A DNA stretch of 11,619 nt from Oscillibacter sp. (GCA_017447005.1 JAFSOM010000536.1:1-11619), one strand, 5' to 3'; counted from the first letter of the stretch, positions 1-6,682 are shown. Program-made: numbers and translations. Notes: generated by a model from the letters alone, not told the origin.

Positions 1-548
1 ATTTCCATGGCCTGCTGGTCATAGAAATACAGGCCCGGTATGATATAGTTGCTCTTGGGATGTTTGGGCTTTTCCTCAATGGAAATGGCGCGCCCGTTCT
101 CGTCGAACTCCACGACGCCGAACGGCGACGGATTCTCCACCCAGTAGCCGAAGACCGTCGCGCCCTGATTCTCCTCCACGGCTTTTTTGAGCGTGCGTTC
201 GAGCGTCAGGGCGTGGAAAATGTTATCGCCCAGCACGAGACAGACTTGGTCGCCCCGGGCGAAGCTCTCCGCAATCAAAAGCGCGTCGGCGATACCCCGC
301 GCCACGGGCTGTACGGCGTAGTAGATGTTCAGGCCGAATTGCTGACCGTTGCCGAGCAGGGCCGAAAACGCGGCCTCCTCCCCGGGCGGGACAATCACGA
401 GTATATCGGAAATGCCCGCTTGCATGAGAATGGAAAGCGGGTAGTAAATCAAAGGCTTGTCATAGATGGGGAGCAGGGGCTTGCAGACGGGTTTCGTCAT
501 GGGATACAGCCGGGTGCCCTTCCCGGCGGCGAGTAAAATTCCTTTCAT
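1..548 (-). CDS. rmlA: Glucose-1-phosphate thymidylyltransferase, 3' end beyond window
   Basis: RmlA/RfbA joins dTTP and glucose-1-phosphate to give dTDP-glucose, the first step of dTDP-L-rhamnose synthesis for surface polysaccharides, in the cytoplasm. About 182 N-terminal residues of a usual ~290 are present; the gene runs off the left edge with no stop. Visible motifs are the nucleotide loop GKGTR (9-13), KPLLPIYDKP (23-32), QPVARGIADA (80-89), the metal-binding LGDN (Asp108), GYWVENPSPFGVVEFD (134-149) and EKPKHPKSNY (159-168), which is the RmlA rather than the GalU or GlgC pattern. The ATG at 548 has an AGGAGG-type ribosome site at 561-568. It lies 40 bp after the COG2426 gene on the same strand and appears to be the last visible gene of the glmM operon. 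No rmlB, rmlC or rmlD is visible; they could lie beyond the edge. Confidence 0.93.
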   Translation of the reverse strand, partial: MKGILLAAGKGTRLYPMTKPVCKPLLPIYDKPLIYYPLSILMQAGISDILVIVPPGEEAAFSALLGNGQQFGLNIYYAVQPVARGIADALLIAESFARGDQVCLVLGDNIFHALTLERTLKKAVEENQGATVFGYWVENPSPFGVVEFDENGRAISIEEKPKHPKSNYIIPGLYFYDQQAME

Positions 549-588
549 GACGGCGGCTTGTCCTCCTGTATGATTGAGACTTGACAGC

Positions 589-1068
589 TCATCCCAGAAT
601 CGCGGTGACGGAGCTTGTCAGGAGCGTGACGATGAATCCGGCGGTGAGAAGTCCGGCGAAAATCGAGGTCAGCGCGTTTTTCAGGCGCATATTGAGGAAC
701 GCGGCGACGAGCGCGCCTGTCCAGCCGCCTGTGCCGGGCAGGGGAATCGCCACGAAGAGAAACAGTCCGAAGTAGCGGTATTTTAGGACGGTACGGCCTT
801 TCAAGTGGGCTTTCCGTTCCAGACGGTCAATCAGGCGTTCGAGCGGCGGGAACGTGGCGCGGAGCCACTGGAAAATTTGCCGGATATAGACAATAATCAG
901 CGGAACCGGGAGCATATTACCGAGTACGCACACGGCCCACGCTTTGAGCGGGTGCAGGCCGAGGCCCACGCCGAACGGAATGCCGCCGCGCAGTTCCAGC
1001 ACGGGAATCATGGAGACCAACGCCGCCGCGATAAGTTTTCCGGTTTCCGTGCTTTCCAAGTACTCCAA
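589..1068 (-). CDS. COG2426 / small multidrug-export-like membrane protein
   Basis: A 159-residue integral membrane protein of the COG2426 family (Pfam Sm_multidrug_ex), whose function is not established despite the Pfam name. The family signatures are clear: IPVLELRGGIPFG (21-33), NMLPVP (51-56) and AIPLPGTGGWTGAL (107-120). Hydrophobic segments lie at about 11-35, 43-62, 100-124 and 133-158, with a basic amphipathic loop at 66-97. The start is TTG at 1068. An in-frame TGA lies two codons upstream and the ATG at 1075 is out of frame, so no upstream ATG is possible, while a good ribosome site sits 6 nt before the TTG. It lies between a VanZ-like gene and rmlA in the envelope operon. A role in lipid-linked or export processes is only inferred from that context. 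Confidence 0.88.
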   Translation of the reverse strand: MEYLESTETGKLIAAALVSMIPVLELRGGIPFGVGLGLHPLKAWAVCVLGNMLPVPLIIVYIRQIFQWLRATFPPLERLIDRLERKAHLKGRTVLKYRYFGLFLFVAIPLPGTGGWTGALVAAFLNMRLKNALTSIFAGLLTAGFIVTLLTSSVTAILG

Positions 1069-1074
1069 GATTCA

Positions 1075-1083
1075 TCACCTCTT
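1075..1083 (-). promoter_or_regulatory. Ribosome binding site that fixes a TTG start
   Basis: On the minus strand AAGAGGTGA is followed by TGAATC and then TTG (1068-1066). The spacing suits the TTG. The ATG that partly overlaps the site (1075-1073) is in another frame and too close to be used. This supports TTG initiation of the COG2426 gene. Confidence 0.7.
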
Positions 1084-1121
1084 AACGGGGGTTCTTTTGT
1101 GAGCCGCAAAGCCGACAGGCG

Positions 1122-1616
1122 TCAGGGCCTCCGGGCAAGCCGTTTCCGGAACAGCAGGAACAGAAGCGAAACGAACAGACAGCCCGTCATAACCCCGCAG
1201 GTATCAAGACCGACATCCGTCAAAGCGGGAGCGCGGCCCGCCGAAAAACGCTGATGAAATTCGTCCAGCGCGGCGCACAGCCCCCCGGCGACGATAACGC
1301 ATGGGGCGGCGGGGAAACGTCTCTGATAGGTGTACATGCCGCGCAGGCCGCAACCCAAAATAAAATACAGGCTAAAGTGCGCCGCTTTCCGGAGCAGTCT
1401 ATGCAGTTGGGCGGCGGAGCCGAACGCGTAGAGGGACGGGAAACGGCGCAGAAGAGCGCGCAAAATCTCCATACTAAGGGAGCCGGAATGCGCGGCGTCC
1501 TGAGCGGAAAAACAGAACGTGGCAAACAAGGGCAGGACGGTCAAGAAAATCCAGAGCGGCAGGGGCGGGACTTTGTAGAACGGTTTGCGATTCTTCAAAA
1601 AGGGCCTCACATTCAT
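1122..1616 (-). CDS. VanZ-like family membrane protein
   Basis: A 164-residue protein matching the VanZ-like family (PF04892). VanZ itself gives low-level teicoplanin resistance; the role of most chromosomal relatives is unknown. Family landmarks are FSAQ (36-39) after the first membrane helix (about 20-37), RKAAHF (76-81) opening the second (to about 93), DEFHQ (118-122) and the loop GRAPALTDVGLDT (127-139) before the last helix (about 140-156). The N-terminus is basic and the C-terminus is RKRLARRP, consistent with a cytoplasmic tail. The ATG at 1616 has only a weak ribosome site (GAAAGG about 12 nt upstream), so the start is less certain than the frame. It lies 52 bp after glmM and 53 bp before the COG2426 gene, on the same strand, and is probably co-transcribed with both. 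The operon context suggests an envelope role rather than acquired resistance; no vanA-type genes are present. Confidence 0.88.
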   Translation of the reverse strand: MNVRPFLKNRKPFYKVPPLPLWIFLTVLPLFATFCFSAQDAAHSGSLSMEILRALLRRFPSLYAFGSAAQLHRLLRKAAHFSLYFILGCGLRGMYTYQRRFPAAPCVIVAGGLCAALDEFHQRFSAGRAPALTDVGLDTCGVMTGCLFVSLLFLLFRKRLARRP

Positions 1617-1668
1617 TTAAGCCGAAAGCCTTTCATAGCGTTAATCCGGGAGCGTTTCACAGCGCGCT

Positions 1669-3072
1669 TTAGGACTGGTCGCCGGATGAAACCGCGTAAC
1701 CGCGGCTTTTAATCACCTTTACGACCTCATTGACGTACTGCCAGCACAAATCCCCGGTTTCGGCCTCCGCCATGACGCGTACAAGCGGCTCCGTACCGGA
1801 TTCGCGGACAAGTATCCGCCCGCTGTCGCCTAAGGCCTCCTCCACTTTCTTCACGCTCTCCTGTACCGCCTCATCGGCCATCGCCGCGGCTTTGTCGGTC
1901 ACTTCCACGTTCACGAGCAGTTGCGGGTAAATCGTCAGTCCCTCGCTCAACTTGCTCATGGGACAGTTTTTCGCGCACAGGACTTCCATCAGTTTCAGGG
2001 AAGTGAGAATGCCGTCGCCGGTATTGGCGTACTTTGTGAAGATGATGTGTCCGGACTGCTCTCCGCCCAGCCGACAGTTATGTTTTACCATATAGTCATA
2101 AACGTACTTATCGCCCACGGCGGTTTTCACATAGCCGATTCCGGCGGCGTCGAGGGCTTTGTAGAGGCCAAAATTGCTCATGACGGTGGTCACAATCGTG
2201 TTGACGACCAGTTTTCCGCGCTCTTTCATATACTTTCCGTAGATATACATGATATGGTCGCCCGTGACAATCTGGCCTTTTTCGTCCACGCACAGACAGC
2301 GGTCGGCGTCGCCGTCGTAGGCGAAGCCCACGTCGCACTGATGTTCCACGACGAAACGCTGTAAGCCCTCCAAATGCGTGGAACCGGCGTTTTCGTTGAT
2401 GTTCAGCCCCGTGGGACTGGCGTTGATGACAAGCGTTTTCGCGCCGAGCGCCTCAAAGACCGCCCGCGCCTCTTCCCACGCGGCGCCGTTGGCGCAGTCC
2501 AGCGCGACGGTTTTGCCCTTGAACGAGTACATGCCCAGCGAAATCAGATAGCCCATATAGCGGTTACGCCCACTGGTATAGTCCACCGTACTTCCGATTT
2601 TATCCCGCAGGGCGAACGGAATTTCCACCCACGTGCGCCCGAAGGCCTCCACCTGTCCGTCAAGGTAGGCCTCCACGAGCGAAATAGTGTCCTCATCCAT
2701 TTTTTCGCCGTTGCTGTTGAGCAGTTTGATTCCGTTGTCCTGATAGGGATTATGCGACGCGGAAATCATAATGCCGCAGTCGAAGGTGTCCACGCGACAG
2801 ATATACGCCACGGAAGGCGTCGTGGTGACGTGCAACAGATACGCGTCGGCGCCGGACGCGGTCAGCCCCGCGACCAGCGCGTACTCGAACATATACGACG
2901 AGCGGCGCGTGTCTTTGCCGATAACGATACGGGCGCTCTCCGCTTTCCCGGCGCGGCGGTTCGTTTCGCCGAAGTACCAGCCGAGAAAGCGTCCGATTTT
3001 ATAAGCGTGGTCCGCCGTGAGGCTTTTATTCGCCTCCCCGCGGAATCCGTCAGTGCCGAAATACTTGCCCAT
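1669..3072 (-). CDS. glmM: Phosphoglucosamine mutase
   Basis: GlmM converts glucosamine-6-phosphate to glucosamine-1-phosphate, the committed supply step for UDP-GlcNAc, peptidoglycan and teichoic acids. The protein has 467 residues, slightly longer than the usual ~450. All four alpha-D-phosphohexomutase signatures are present: GTDGFRG (6-12), the phosphoserine loop SASHNP (104-109, active Ser106), the Mg-binding DGDADR (253-258), and the sugar and phosphate loops GGEQSGH (336-342) and RESGTEPLVR (423-432). I chose the ATG at 3072 because it gives the family N-terminus MGKYFGTDGFRG, begins 2 nt after the stop of the upstream acetyltransferase gene, and has GGGGGAA about 11 nt upstream. The open frame extends upstream to 3162, but that part overlaps the neighbouring gene. 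The tight coupling suggests translational linkage of two consecutive steps of amino-sugar activation. Confidence 0.97.
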   Translation of the reverse strand: MGKYFGTDGFRGEANKSLTADHAYKIGRFLGWYFGETNRRAGKAESARIVIGKDTRRSSYMFEYALVAGLTASGADAYLLHVTTTPSVAYICRVDTFDCGIMISASHNPYQDNGIKLLNSNGEKMDEDTISLVEAYLDGQVEAFGRTWVEIPFALRDKIGSTVDYTSGRNRYMGYLISLGMYSFKGKTVALDCANGAAWEEARAVFEALGAKTLVINASPTGLNINENAGSTHLEGLQRFVVEHQCDVGFAYDGDADRCLCVDEKGQIVTGDHIMYIYGKYMKERGKLVVNTIVTTVMSNFGLYKALDAAGIGYVKTAVGDKYVYDYMVKHNCRLGGEQSGHIIFTKYANTGDGILTSLKLMEVLCAKNCPMSKLSEGLTIYPQLLVNVEVTDKAAAMADEAVQESVKKVEEALGDSGRILVRESGTEPLVRVMAEAETGDLCWQYVNEVVKVIKSRGYAVSSGDQS

Positions 3073-3074
3073 AA

Positions 3075-3755
3075 TCAGGAGTTCCCCCATTCCTTTTGTC
3101 TTGTGACGATAACGCCGCCCGTTTTTACGATACTGTCGGCGGGAATCGCGCCGCGCACGCAACTGACCGGATACACGCTCACGCGGCGGCCCAGAATACA
3201 GCCCGGATTCAGCACGGAATTACAGCCGACTTCCACATAGTCGCCCAGAATCGCGCCGAATTTTTTCAGCCCGGTTTCGATGGGAGGTTCCGTCTTCACG
3301 ACGACAAGCGTTTTGTCGCTCTTGACATTGCTCGTAATGCTCCCCGCGCCCATATGCGAACGGTAGCCGAGAATGCTGTCGCCGACGTAATTATAATGCG
3401 GCGTTTGCACCTTATCGAACAGAATCACGTTCTTGAGTTCCACGGAGTTTCCGACGACGCAACCCGCGCCGACCAGCGCCGAACCGCGTACAAATGCGCC
3501 GTGGCGGACTTCCGTCTCCGGGCCGATGACGCATGGGCCGCCCAGATATGCCGTCGGCGCCACGACCGCCGTCTTGTGAACCCATACGGACGGCGCGACT
3601 TCCTGATAATCGGCGTTCAGCGTGGGAATGAGGGAGAGTATAAACGCGCTGATTTGCGGTAACGCCTCCCAAGGAAACGTGACTTTCTCCAGCAGGGGCG
3701 CGGCGAGCGTGTGGGACAGGTCAAGAAGCGCGGGAACGGTGATAGAATCGCGCAT
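3075..3755 (-). CDS. Stand-alone GlmU-type left-handed beta-helix acetyltransferase
   Basis: A 226-residue hexapeptide-repeat protein resembling the C-terminal acetyltransferase half of GlmU and archaeal-type sugar-phosphate nucleotidyltransferases, without any nucleotidyltransferase domain. A helical N-terminus (1-50) precedes beta-helix coils (about 52-205). The stretch HYNYVGDSILGYRSHMGAG (120-138) aligns with the GlmU acetyl-transfer site, making His120 the likely counterpart of its catalytic His. The probable reaction is N-acetylation of glucosamine-1-phosphate using acetyl-CoA, directly after GlmM, which starts 2 nt downstream. The frame opens at 3854, but a promoter ends at 3863, so an ATG there would be almost leaderless. 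The ATG at 3755 gives the compact N-terminus expected, with AAAGGAG at 3769-3775 (a long 13-nt spacing). Database labels for such proteins vary (UDP-GlcNAc pyrophosphorylase, acyltransferase), and the substrate is inferred. Confidence 0.82.
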   Translation of the reverse strand: MRDSITVPALLDLSHTLAAPLLEKVTFPWEALPQISAFILSLIPTLNADYQEVAPSVWVHKTAVVAPTAYLGGPCVIGPETEVRHGAFVRGSALVGAGCVVGNSVELKNVILFDKVQTPHYNYVGDSILGYRSHMGAGSITSNVKSDKTLVVVKTEPPIETGLKKFGAILGDYVEVGCNSVLNPGCILGRRVSVYPVSCVRGAIPADSIVKTGGVIVTRQKEWGNS

Positions 3756-3862
3756 AGGGGAAATCAAACTCCTTTCGGTAAATCGCCGCCGAACGTCGCA
3801 AAGCGCGGCGCGGACGGAATTGTAAACATTCAGCGTGGGCGCGTCAAAAGTCATGCGGCTAT

Positions 3863-3891
3863 AGTATACAACGACAAAAGCCGGATAGCAA
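3863..3891 (-). promoter_or_regulatory. Sigma-A promoter of the acetyltransferase-glmM operon
   Basis: On the minus strand TTGCTA (3891-3886), a 17-nt spacer and TATACT (3868-3863) match the -35 and -10 consensus at 4/6 and 5/6. Transcription would begin near 3856, leaving a leader of about 100 nt before the ATG at 3755. That leader contains a GC-rich segment able to pair CGCCG with CGGCG. No clear terminator separates the ZIP gene from this promoter, so read-through is possible. Confidence 0.75.
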
Positions 3892-3922
3892 GCGAAATTT
3901 TATACGAGCGGCGCAATTCCCG

Positions 3923-4681
3923 TTATCCCAGCGCGACATCCAAGGTCATCATGAGCAGAAAGCCCGCCAGAAAGCCGCGATTCCCGGCGGGGCCGTGCGC
4001 CTGCGGCACGAGTTCCCCCACGACGACATAGAGCATTGCGCCGGCGGCGAAACTCAACAGCCACGGCATAAGCGTCCGCGCCAGCGCCGCCGCGCCTACG
4101 ACGAGCAGTCCGAACAGCGGCTCCACGGCTCCCGAGAGGGCGCCGCATAGGAACGCCCGCGCCCCGTTCCCGCACTCCTGACGGACAGGTAACGAGACGG
4201 CGGCGCCTTCCGGGAAGTTCTGGATACCAATCCCGAGGGCCAACGCCGCCGCGCCCGCCGCGTTTCCGGTCTGCGCGGACAGCGCGCACGCAAGCCCGAC
4301 CGCCATGCCCTCCGGGATGTTGTGCAACGTGATAGCGGTCACGAGCAACAGCGCCTGACGGCGCGACGCGGAGAGCGAATCTTGCCCGAGGCGAAGCGTG
4401 AGCGCGTCGAGCGCGGAGAGGAACGCCGCGCCGAGAAGCGTACCCAGCGCGGCGGGAAGCCATGCCGGGAAGCGTCCCTCCGCCGCCGTCTGTTCGATAG
4501 CGGGTATCAATAAACTCCACACCGACGCGGCGGTCATGACGCCCGACGCGAAGCCGAGCAGGGATTTTTGAAAGCGCGGTTGCGGTTCGTCGCGTAAAAA
4601 CAGCGCTATCGCGGCGCCGAATGTCGTCATCAGGAATATAAAGCCGGTACCCAGCGCGGCCCGACGGAACGCCAAGAGCAT
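3923..4681 (-). CDS. ZIP family divalent metal transporter
   Basis: A 252-residue ZIP-family (ZupT/GufA-like) transporter predicted to import zinc or related divalent metals across the cytoplasmic membrane. Eight hydrophobic segments can be traced, and the metal-site helices are diagnostic: HNIPEG (120-125, helix 4) and NFPEGAAVSLP (155-165, helix 5), with Glu187 in SGAVEP (helix 6) and Glu223 in VGELVPQA (helix 7). The loop between helices 3 and 4, often His-rich in eukaryotic ZIPs, is short here (about 97-110) and lacks a His cluster. The ATG at 4681 has GGAGGG at 4690-4695, an 8-nt spacing. It lies between the upstream lipoprotein gene and the glmM operon. A 247-bp gap holding three hairpin repeats and a cre-like palindrome precedes it. 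The exact metal cannot be read from sequence. Confidence 0.93.
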   Translation of the reverse strand: MLLAFRRAALGTGFIFLMTTFGAAIALFLRDEPQPRFQKSLLGFASGVMTAASVWSLLIPAIEQTAAEGRFPAWLPAALGTLLGAAFLSALDALTLRLGQDSLSASRRQALLLVTAITLHNIPEGMAVGLACALSAQTGNAAGAAALALGIGIQNFPEGAAVSLPVRQECGNGARAFLCGALSGAVEPLFGLLVVGAAALARTLMPWLLSFAAGAMLYVVVGELVPQAHGPAGNRGFLAGFLLMMTLDVALG

Positions 4682-4716
4682 ATAGCATACCCTCCAAAAC
4701 CGAAGTCACATAGGAC

Positions 4717-4748
4717 AGTATAAGCGTCGGGGCGTCCGGCGGTGACAA
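4717..4748 (-). promoter_or_regulatory. Weak candidate promoter of the ZIP gene
   Basis: TATACT at 4722-4717 is a good -10 hexamer 36 nt before the ATG, and TTGTCA at 4748-4743 is a 5/6 match to -35. The spacer is 20 nt, longer than the usual 16-18, so the pair may be weak, regulated or not real. Confidence 0.3.
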
Positions 4749-4753
4749 AACGC

Positions 4754-4870
4754 GGAAACCGCCCTCCCCAAAAGACAGGAAAGGCGGCGAAAATGGAAAC
4801 CGCCCTCCCCGGAATCGGGAAAGGCGGCGAGAATGGAAACCGCCCTCCCCGCAATCGGGAAAGGCGGCGA
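4754..4870. repeat. Three tandem 40-41 bp hairpin-forming repeats
   Basis: Three copies of a unit beginning GGAAACCGCCCTCCCC start at 4754, 4795 and 4835, and the second part of each unit ends in AAAGGCGGCGA. A diverged fourth start follows at about 4871. Each unit is an inverted repeat (4759-4787, 4800-4827, 4840-4867). As minus-strand RNA each folds into a 10-12 bp stem, CCGCCTTTCC pairing with GGGAGGGCGG through G-U pairs, with different loops. No strong U-tract follows the stems, so they are not classical terminators. They lie between the lipoprotein and ZIP genes, both on the minus strand. Confidence 0.85.
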
Positions 4871-4873
4871 AAC

Positions 4874-4889
4874 TTGAAAGCGTTTTCAA
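4874..4889. promoter_or_regulatory. cre-like palindrome (CcpA/LacI-type operator candidate)
   Basis: TTGAAAGCGTTTTCAA has perfect 6-bp arms around GCGT. Its inner 14 bases fit the Bacillus cre consensus TGWNANCGNTNWCA at every defined position. It lies 40 bp after the stop of the lipoprotein gene and about 190 bp before the ZIP start, so it is not at an obvious promoter. It could instead be the operator of an unseen promoter, a roadblock site, or chance. Confidence 0.4.
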
Positions 4890-4928
4890 AATTCGTTCTC
4901 CCGCCCCTGAAAAGGGAGGGGGGAGGGG

Positions 4929-6455
4929 TTACGCGGACAGCAGGGTTTCCATACGGCTCTGCGCGTCGGCGAGGCATTCCGTGACCAGTTTCCGCCCGGC
5001 CATGACCTTCCAGAGTTCCTCCCCGAGAATGTCGCACATCTGCGGCCATTCGGTCAGCGCGGGGACGTACTGACCGCTTTCCAGCGCGGCGCATACTTTG
5101 CCGAAACACGGATAATCCTTTTGCAGTTCGGGGTCTTGCAGGATGGAATAGCGGCAGGGCGTGACGCCTGACGGAAGCATCGCCTTTTGGATGTTCGGGT
5201 TTATCAGGTACTCCAACAGGCGTTCGGCAAGTTCGGGATGTTGCGCGCTTGCGGGTACGCCAAGGCCCCAGATGGCGCAAGTTCCGGCGGAATGCGTTTC
5301 GCCGCCGGATGTCGCCGCGCCGGGGAATACCAGATACGTCGCGGCGCTTTTCGCCGAGGGCGCGTACCAGTCGGAACGGATAAAGCCCATGGCGGCGCGT
5401 CCGTCGTCCACGGCGGCAATCAGGTCGGAGTTGGAGAGCGATTTTCCGGTCGCGGTCAGTTCAAGGAAAAAGTTCACGGCGTCCTGAAACTTTTTGGTAT
5501 AGATGGAGGGTTTGCCGTCGCGGTCGATAAACCAGCCGTCAAAACTGCGAAGCACGGGGAGGAAGTCGAGGGTAACGCGGTCCTCAAAGTTCTCGTGATA
5601 CGCGAAACCGATGTCGCCGCGCTGTTTGGCGGCCTTGCACACGGCAAGCATATTTTCAAGGCTTTTGATTCTGTCCGTAGACGAATTTGCCGCGAGAAGC
5701 GCGTTTTTGTTGCACAGTAACACGGAGGCGTTGCCGTACCACGGCGCGAGGGAGTACGTATGCCCGTCGGTGCAAATTTCCGTCACGGACGGGATAAAGT
5801 CGCTGTCGGGCTTGTAGCCTAACGCGCTCAGATTGGCAAGGACGCCGCTTTTCCGGAACGCCGGCATATTGGAACTGTGAATCATCATGAGGTCGTAGCC
5901 GTCGCCGCCCTGCGCGAGAGCGTCGCGGAGTTCGTCGCGGGAGAGTTCCCGTACCTGACAGGCCGCGTGATTGCCCTGCTCAAAGGCGGACAACTCCGCT
6001 TTCACGGCGTCGGCCCACGGCCCGGACAGTAACGCGAGCGTCAAGGGCGTCGGGGGTTCGTCGGGAGCGGGGCGGATTCCGTCGGGGCCGGAGGACGTAT
6101 CGGCGTCGGATACCTGTCCGGCGTCGGCGGCGCCGTCGTCGCTATCGGGCGTCTGCGCGGCGCTGTCGGAGGTTTCCGGGGCGTCGGACGCGTCGGCGTC
6201 GGGCGCGTCGGCGTCGGACGGGGCCTCGGCGTCCGGGACAGACGCGTTATCGGCGTTCGCGTCGGCGTCGGGATTCGGCGCGGCGATTTCCCCGTTGGGG
6301 CCGATAACGATGGTGTCGGACTCCTTTCCGTTGGTGACAAAGATGGATGTCGGGCCGTCCGCGCCGCCGATAACGCCAATGTTCGCGCCGCAGGCCGTCA
6401 GCGACAGCGCGAGCGTGACTATCAGGGTAAGGAACGGCAAAAGGCGTCGGTTCAT
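4929..6455 (-). CDS. Lipoprotein with Asp/Ala-rich tether and sugar-type solute-binding domain
   Basis: A 508-residue predicted lipoprotein. A signal peptide ends in the lipobox LTAC (Cys22). Immediately after comes IGVIGGADGPTSIFV (26-40), the motif known from beta subunits of Na+-translocating decarboxylases. Residues about 60-137 are a low-complexity Asp/Ala/Ser/Pro tether. The remainder (about 138-508) resembles family 1 extracellular solute-binding proteins (COG1653-like), with the usual DLMMIHSSNMPAF, SLAPWYGNASVLLCNK and MGFIRSDWY segments. It probably binds a carbohydrate outside the membrane. No ABC permease or ATPase is nearby, so it is an orphan here; it could also be a sensor or a polysaccharide-binding lipoprotein. 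The ATG at 6455 has a weak ribosome site (GGGAAGTG about 8 nt away). The promoter at 6528-6556 gives a leader of about 65 nt. The ligand cannot be told. Confidence 0.87.
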   Translation of the reverse strand: MNRRLLPFLTLIVTLALSLTACGANIGVIGGADGPTSIFVTNGKESDTIVIGPNGEIAAPNPDADANADNASVPDAEAPSDADAPDADASDAPETSDSAAQTPDSDDGAADAGQVSDADTSSGPDGIRPAPDEPPTPLTLALLSGPWADAVKAELSAFEQGNHAACQVRELSRDELRDALAQGGDGYDLMMIHSSNMPAFRKSGVLANLSALGYKPDSDFIPSVTEICTDGHTYSLAPWYGNASVLLCNKNALLAANSSTDRIKSLENMLAVCKAAKQRGDIGFAYHENFEDRVTLDFLPVLRSFDGWFIDRDGKPSIYTKKFQDAVNFFLELTATGKSLSNSDLIAAVDDGRAAMGFIRSDWYAPSAKSAATYLVFPGAATSGGETHSAGTCAIWGLGVPASAQHPELAERLLEYLINPNIQKAMLPSGVTPCRYSILQDPELQKDYPCFGKVCAALESGQYVPALTEWPQMCDILGEELWKVMAGRKLVTECLADAQSRMETLLSA

Positions 6456-6484
6456 AAAATCATCACTTCCCTAGGGGAGATTCC

Positions 6485-6520
6485 GAAGGTTTCCCGTTTC
6501 GTGCGGGCCGGGAAACTTTC
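6485..6520 (-). promoter_or_regulatory. Inverted repeat at the 5' end of the lipoprotein transcript
   Basis: GAAGGTTTCCCG (6485-6496) and CGGGAAACTTTC (6509-6520) are inverted copies with one mismatch around a 12-nt loop. The predicted transcription start is near 6521, so the stem would form the very 5' end of the mRNA. It may be a stabilising hairpin or an operator dyad just downstream of the promoter. Confidence 0.55.
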
Positions 6521-6527
6521 CGTGATT

Positions 6528-6556
6528 AGAATAGCATATTCTCCGAAAAAATGCAA
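6528..6556 (-). promoter_or_regulatory. Promoter of the solute-binding lipoprotein gene
   Basis: On the minus strand TTGCAT (6556-6551), a 17-nt spacer and TATTCT (6533-6528), preceded by TGC, form an extended -10 promoter. An AT-rich stretch (about 6557-6600) lies just upstream, where an UP element would be. The hexamers are moderate, but spacing and context are good. Confidence 0.65.
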
Positions 6557-6607
6557 GGATTTTTTAAAAATGGCACATTTTGGAAATTTTTGGGGCGGTT
6601 TTCGTCG

Positions 6608-6650
6608 AAAAACAAAAACCCCGGCGTCCGGCGCGGGCCGGATTCCGGGG
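6608..6650 (-). terminator. Rho-independent terminator of the CBS gene
   Basis: On the minus strand CCCCGG-AA-TCCGGC, loop CCGC, GCCGGA-CG-CCGGGG is followed by TTTTTGTTTTT: a 12-bp GC-rich stem with one internal loop and a long U-tract. It begins 32 bp after the CBS stop codon and insulates the gene from the downstream lipoprotein promoter. Confidence 0.93.
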
Positions 6651-6682
6651 CTTGCGTTTGAACGGCCTTTCGGCGCGGATGT

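Noticed and set aside
1122..1616. Acquired glycopeptide resistance (vanZ of a van cluster)
   Set aside because: The VanZ-like domain is widespread in chromosomes; no vanA, vanH, vanX or two-component genes are nearby.
3073..3162. Upstream extension of GlmM by 30 residues
   Set aside because: It overlaps the end of the acetyltransferase gene, has no support from the GlmM family N-terminus, and a suitable start lies at 3072.
2374..3240. 288-codon plus-strand open frame opposite glmM
   Set aside because: Shadow of glmM and the acetyltransferase gene; composition is Arg/His-rich and no family features are visible.
3756..3854. Upstream extension of the acetyltransferase by 33 residues
   Set aside because: The ATG at 3854 lies at about the transcription start of the promoter at 3863-3891, and a ribosome site exists for the ATG at 3755.
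4754..4870. CRISPR array
   Set aside because: Repeats are contiguous 40-bp palindromic units without unique spacers, and no cas genes are present.
3900..4889. 329-codon minus-strand open frame across the ZIP gene and the hairpin repeats
   Set aside because: Out of frame with the clear ZIP protein, Arg-rich, and its repeated peptides come from the non-coding tandem repeat.
4895..4928. Terminator directly after the lipoprotein gene
   Set aside because: CTCCC/GGGAG gives only a 5-bp stem with a long loop and no U-tract, so I do not call it.
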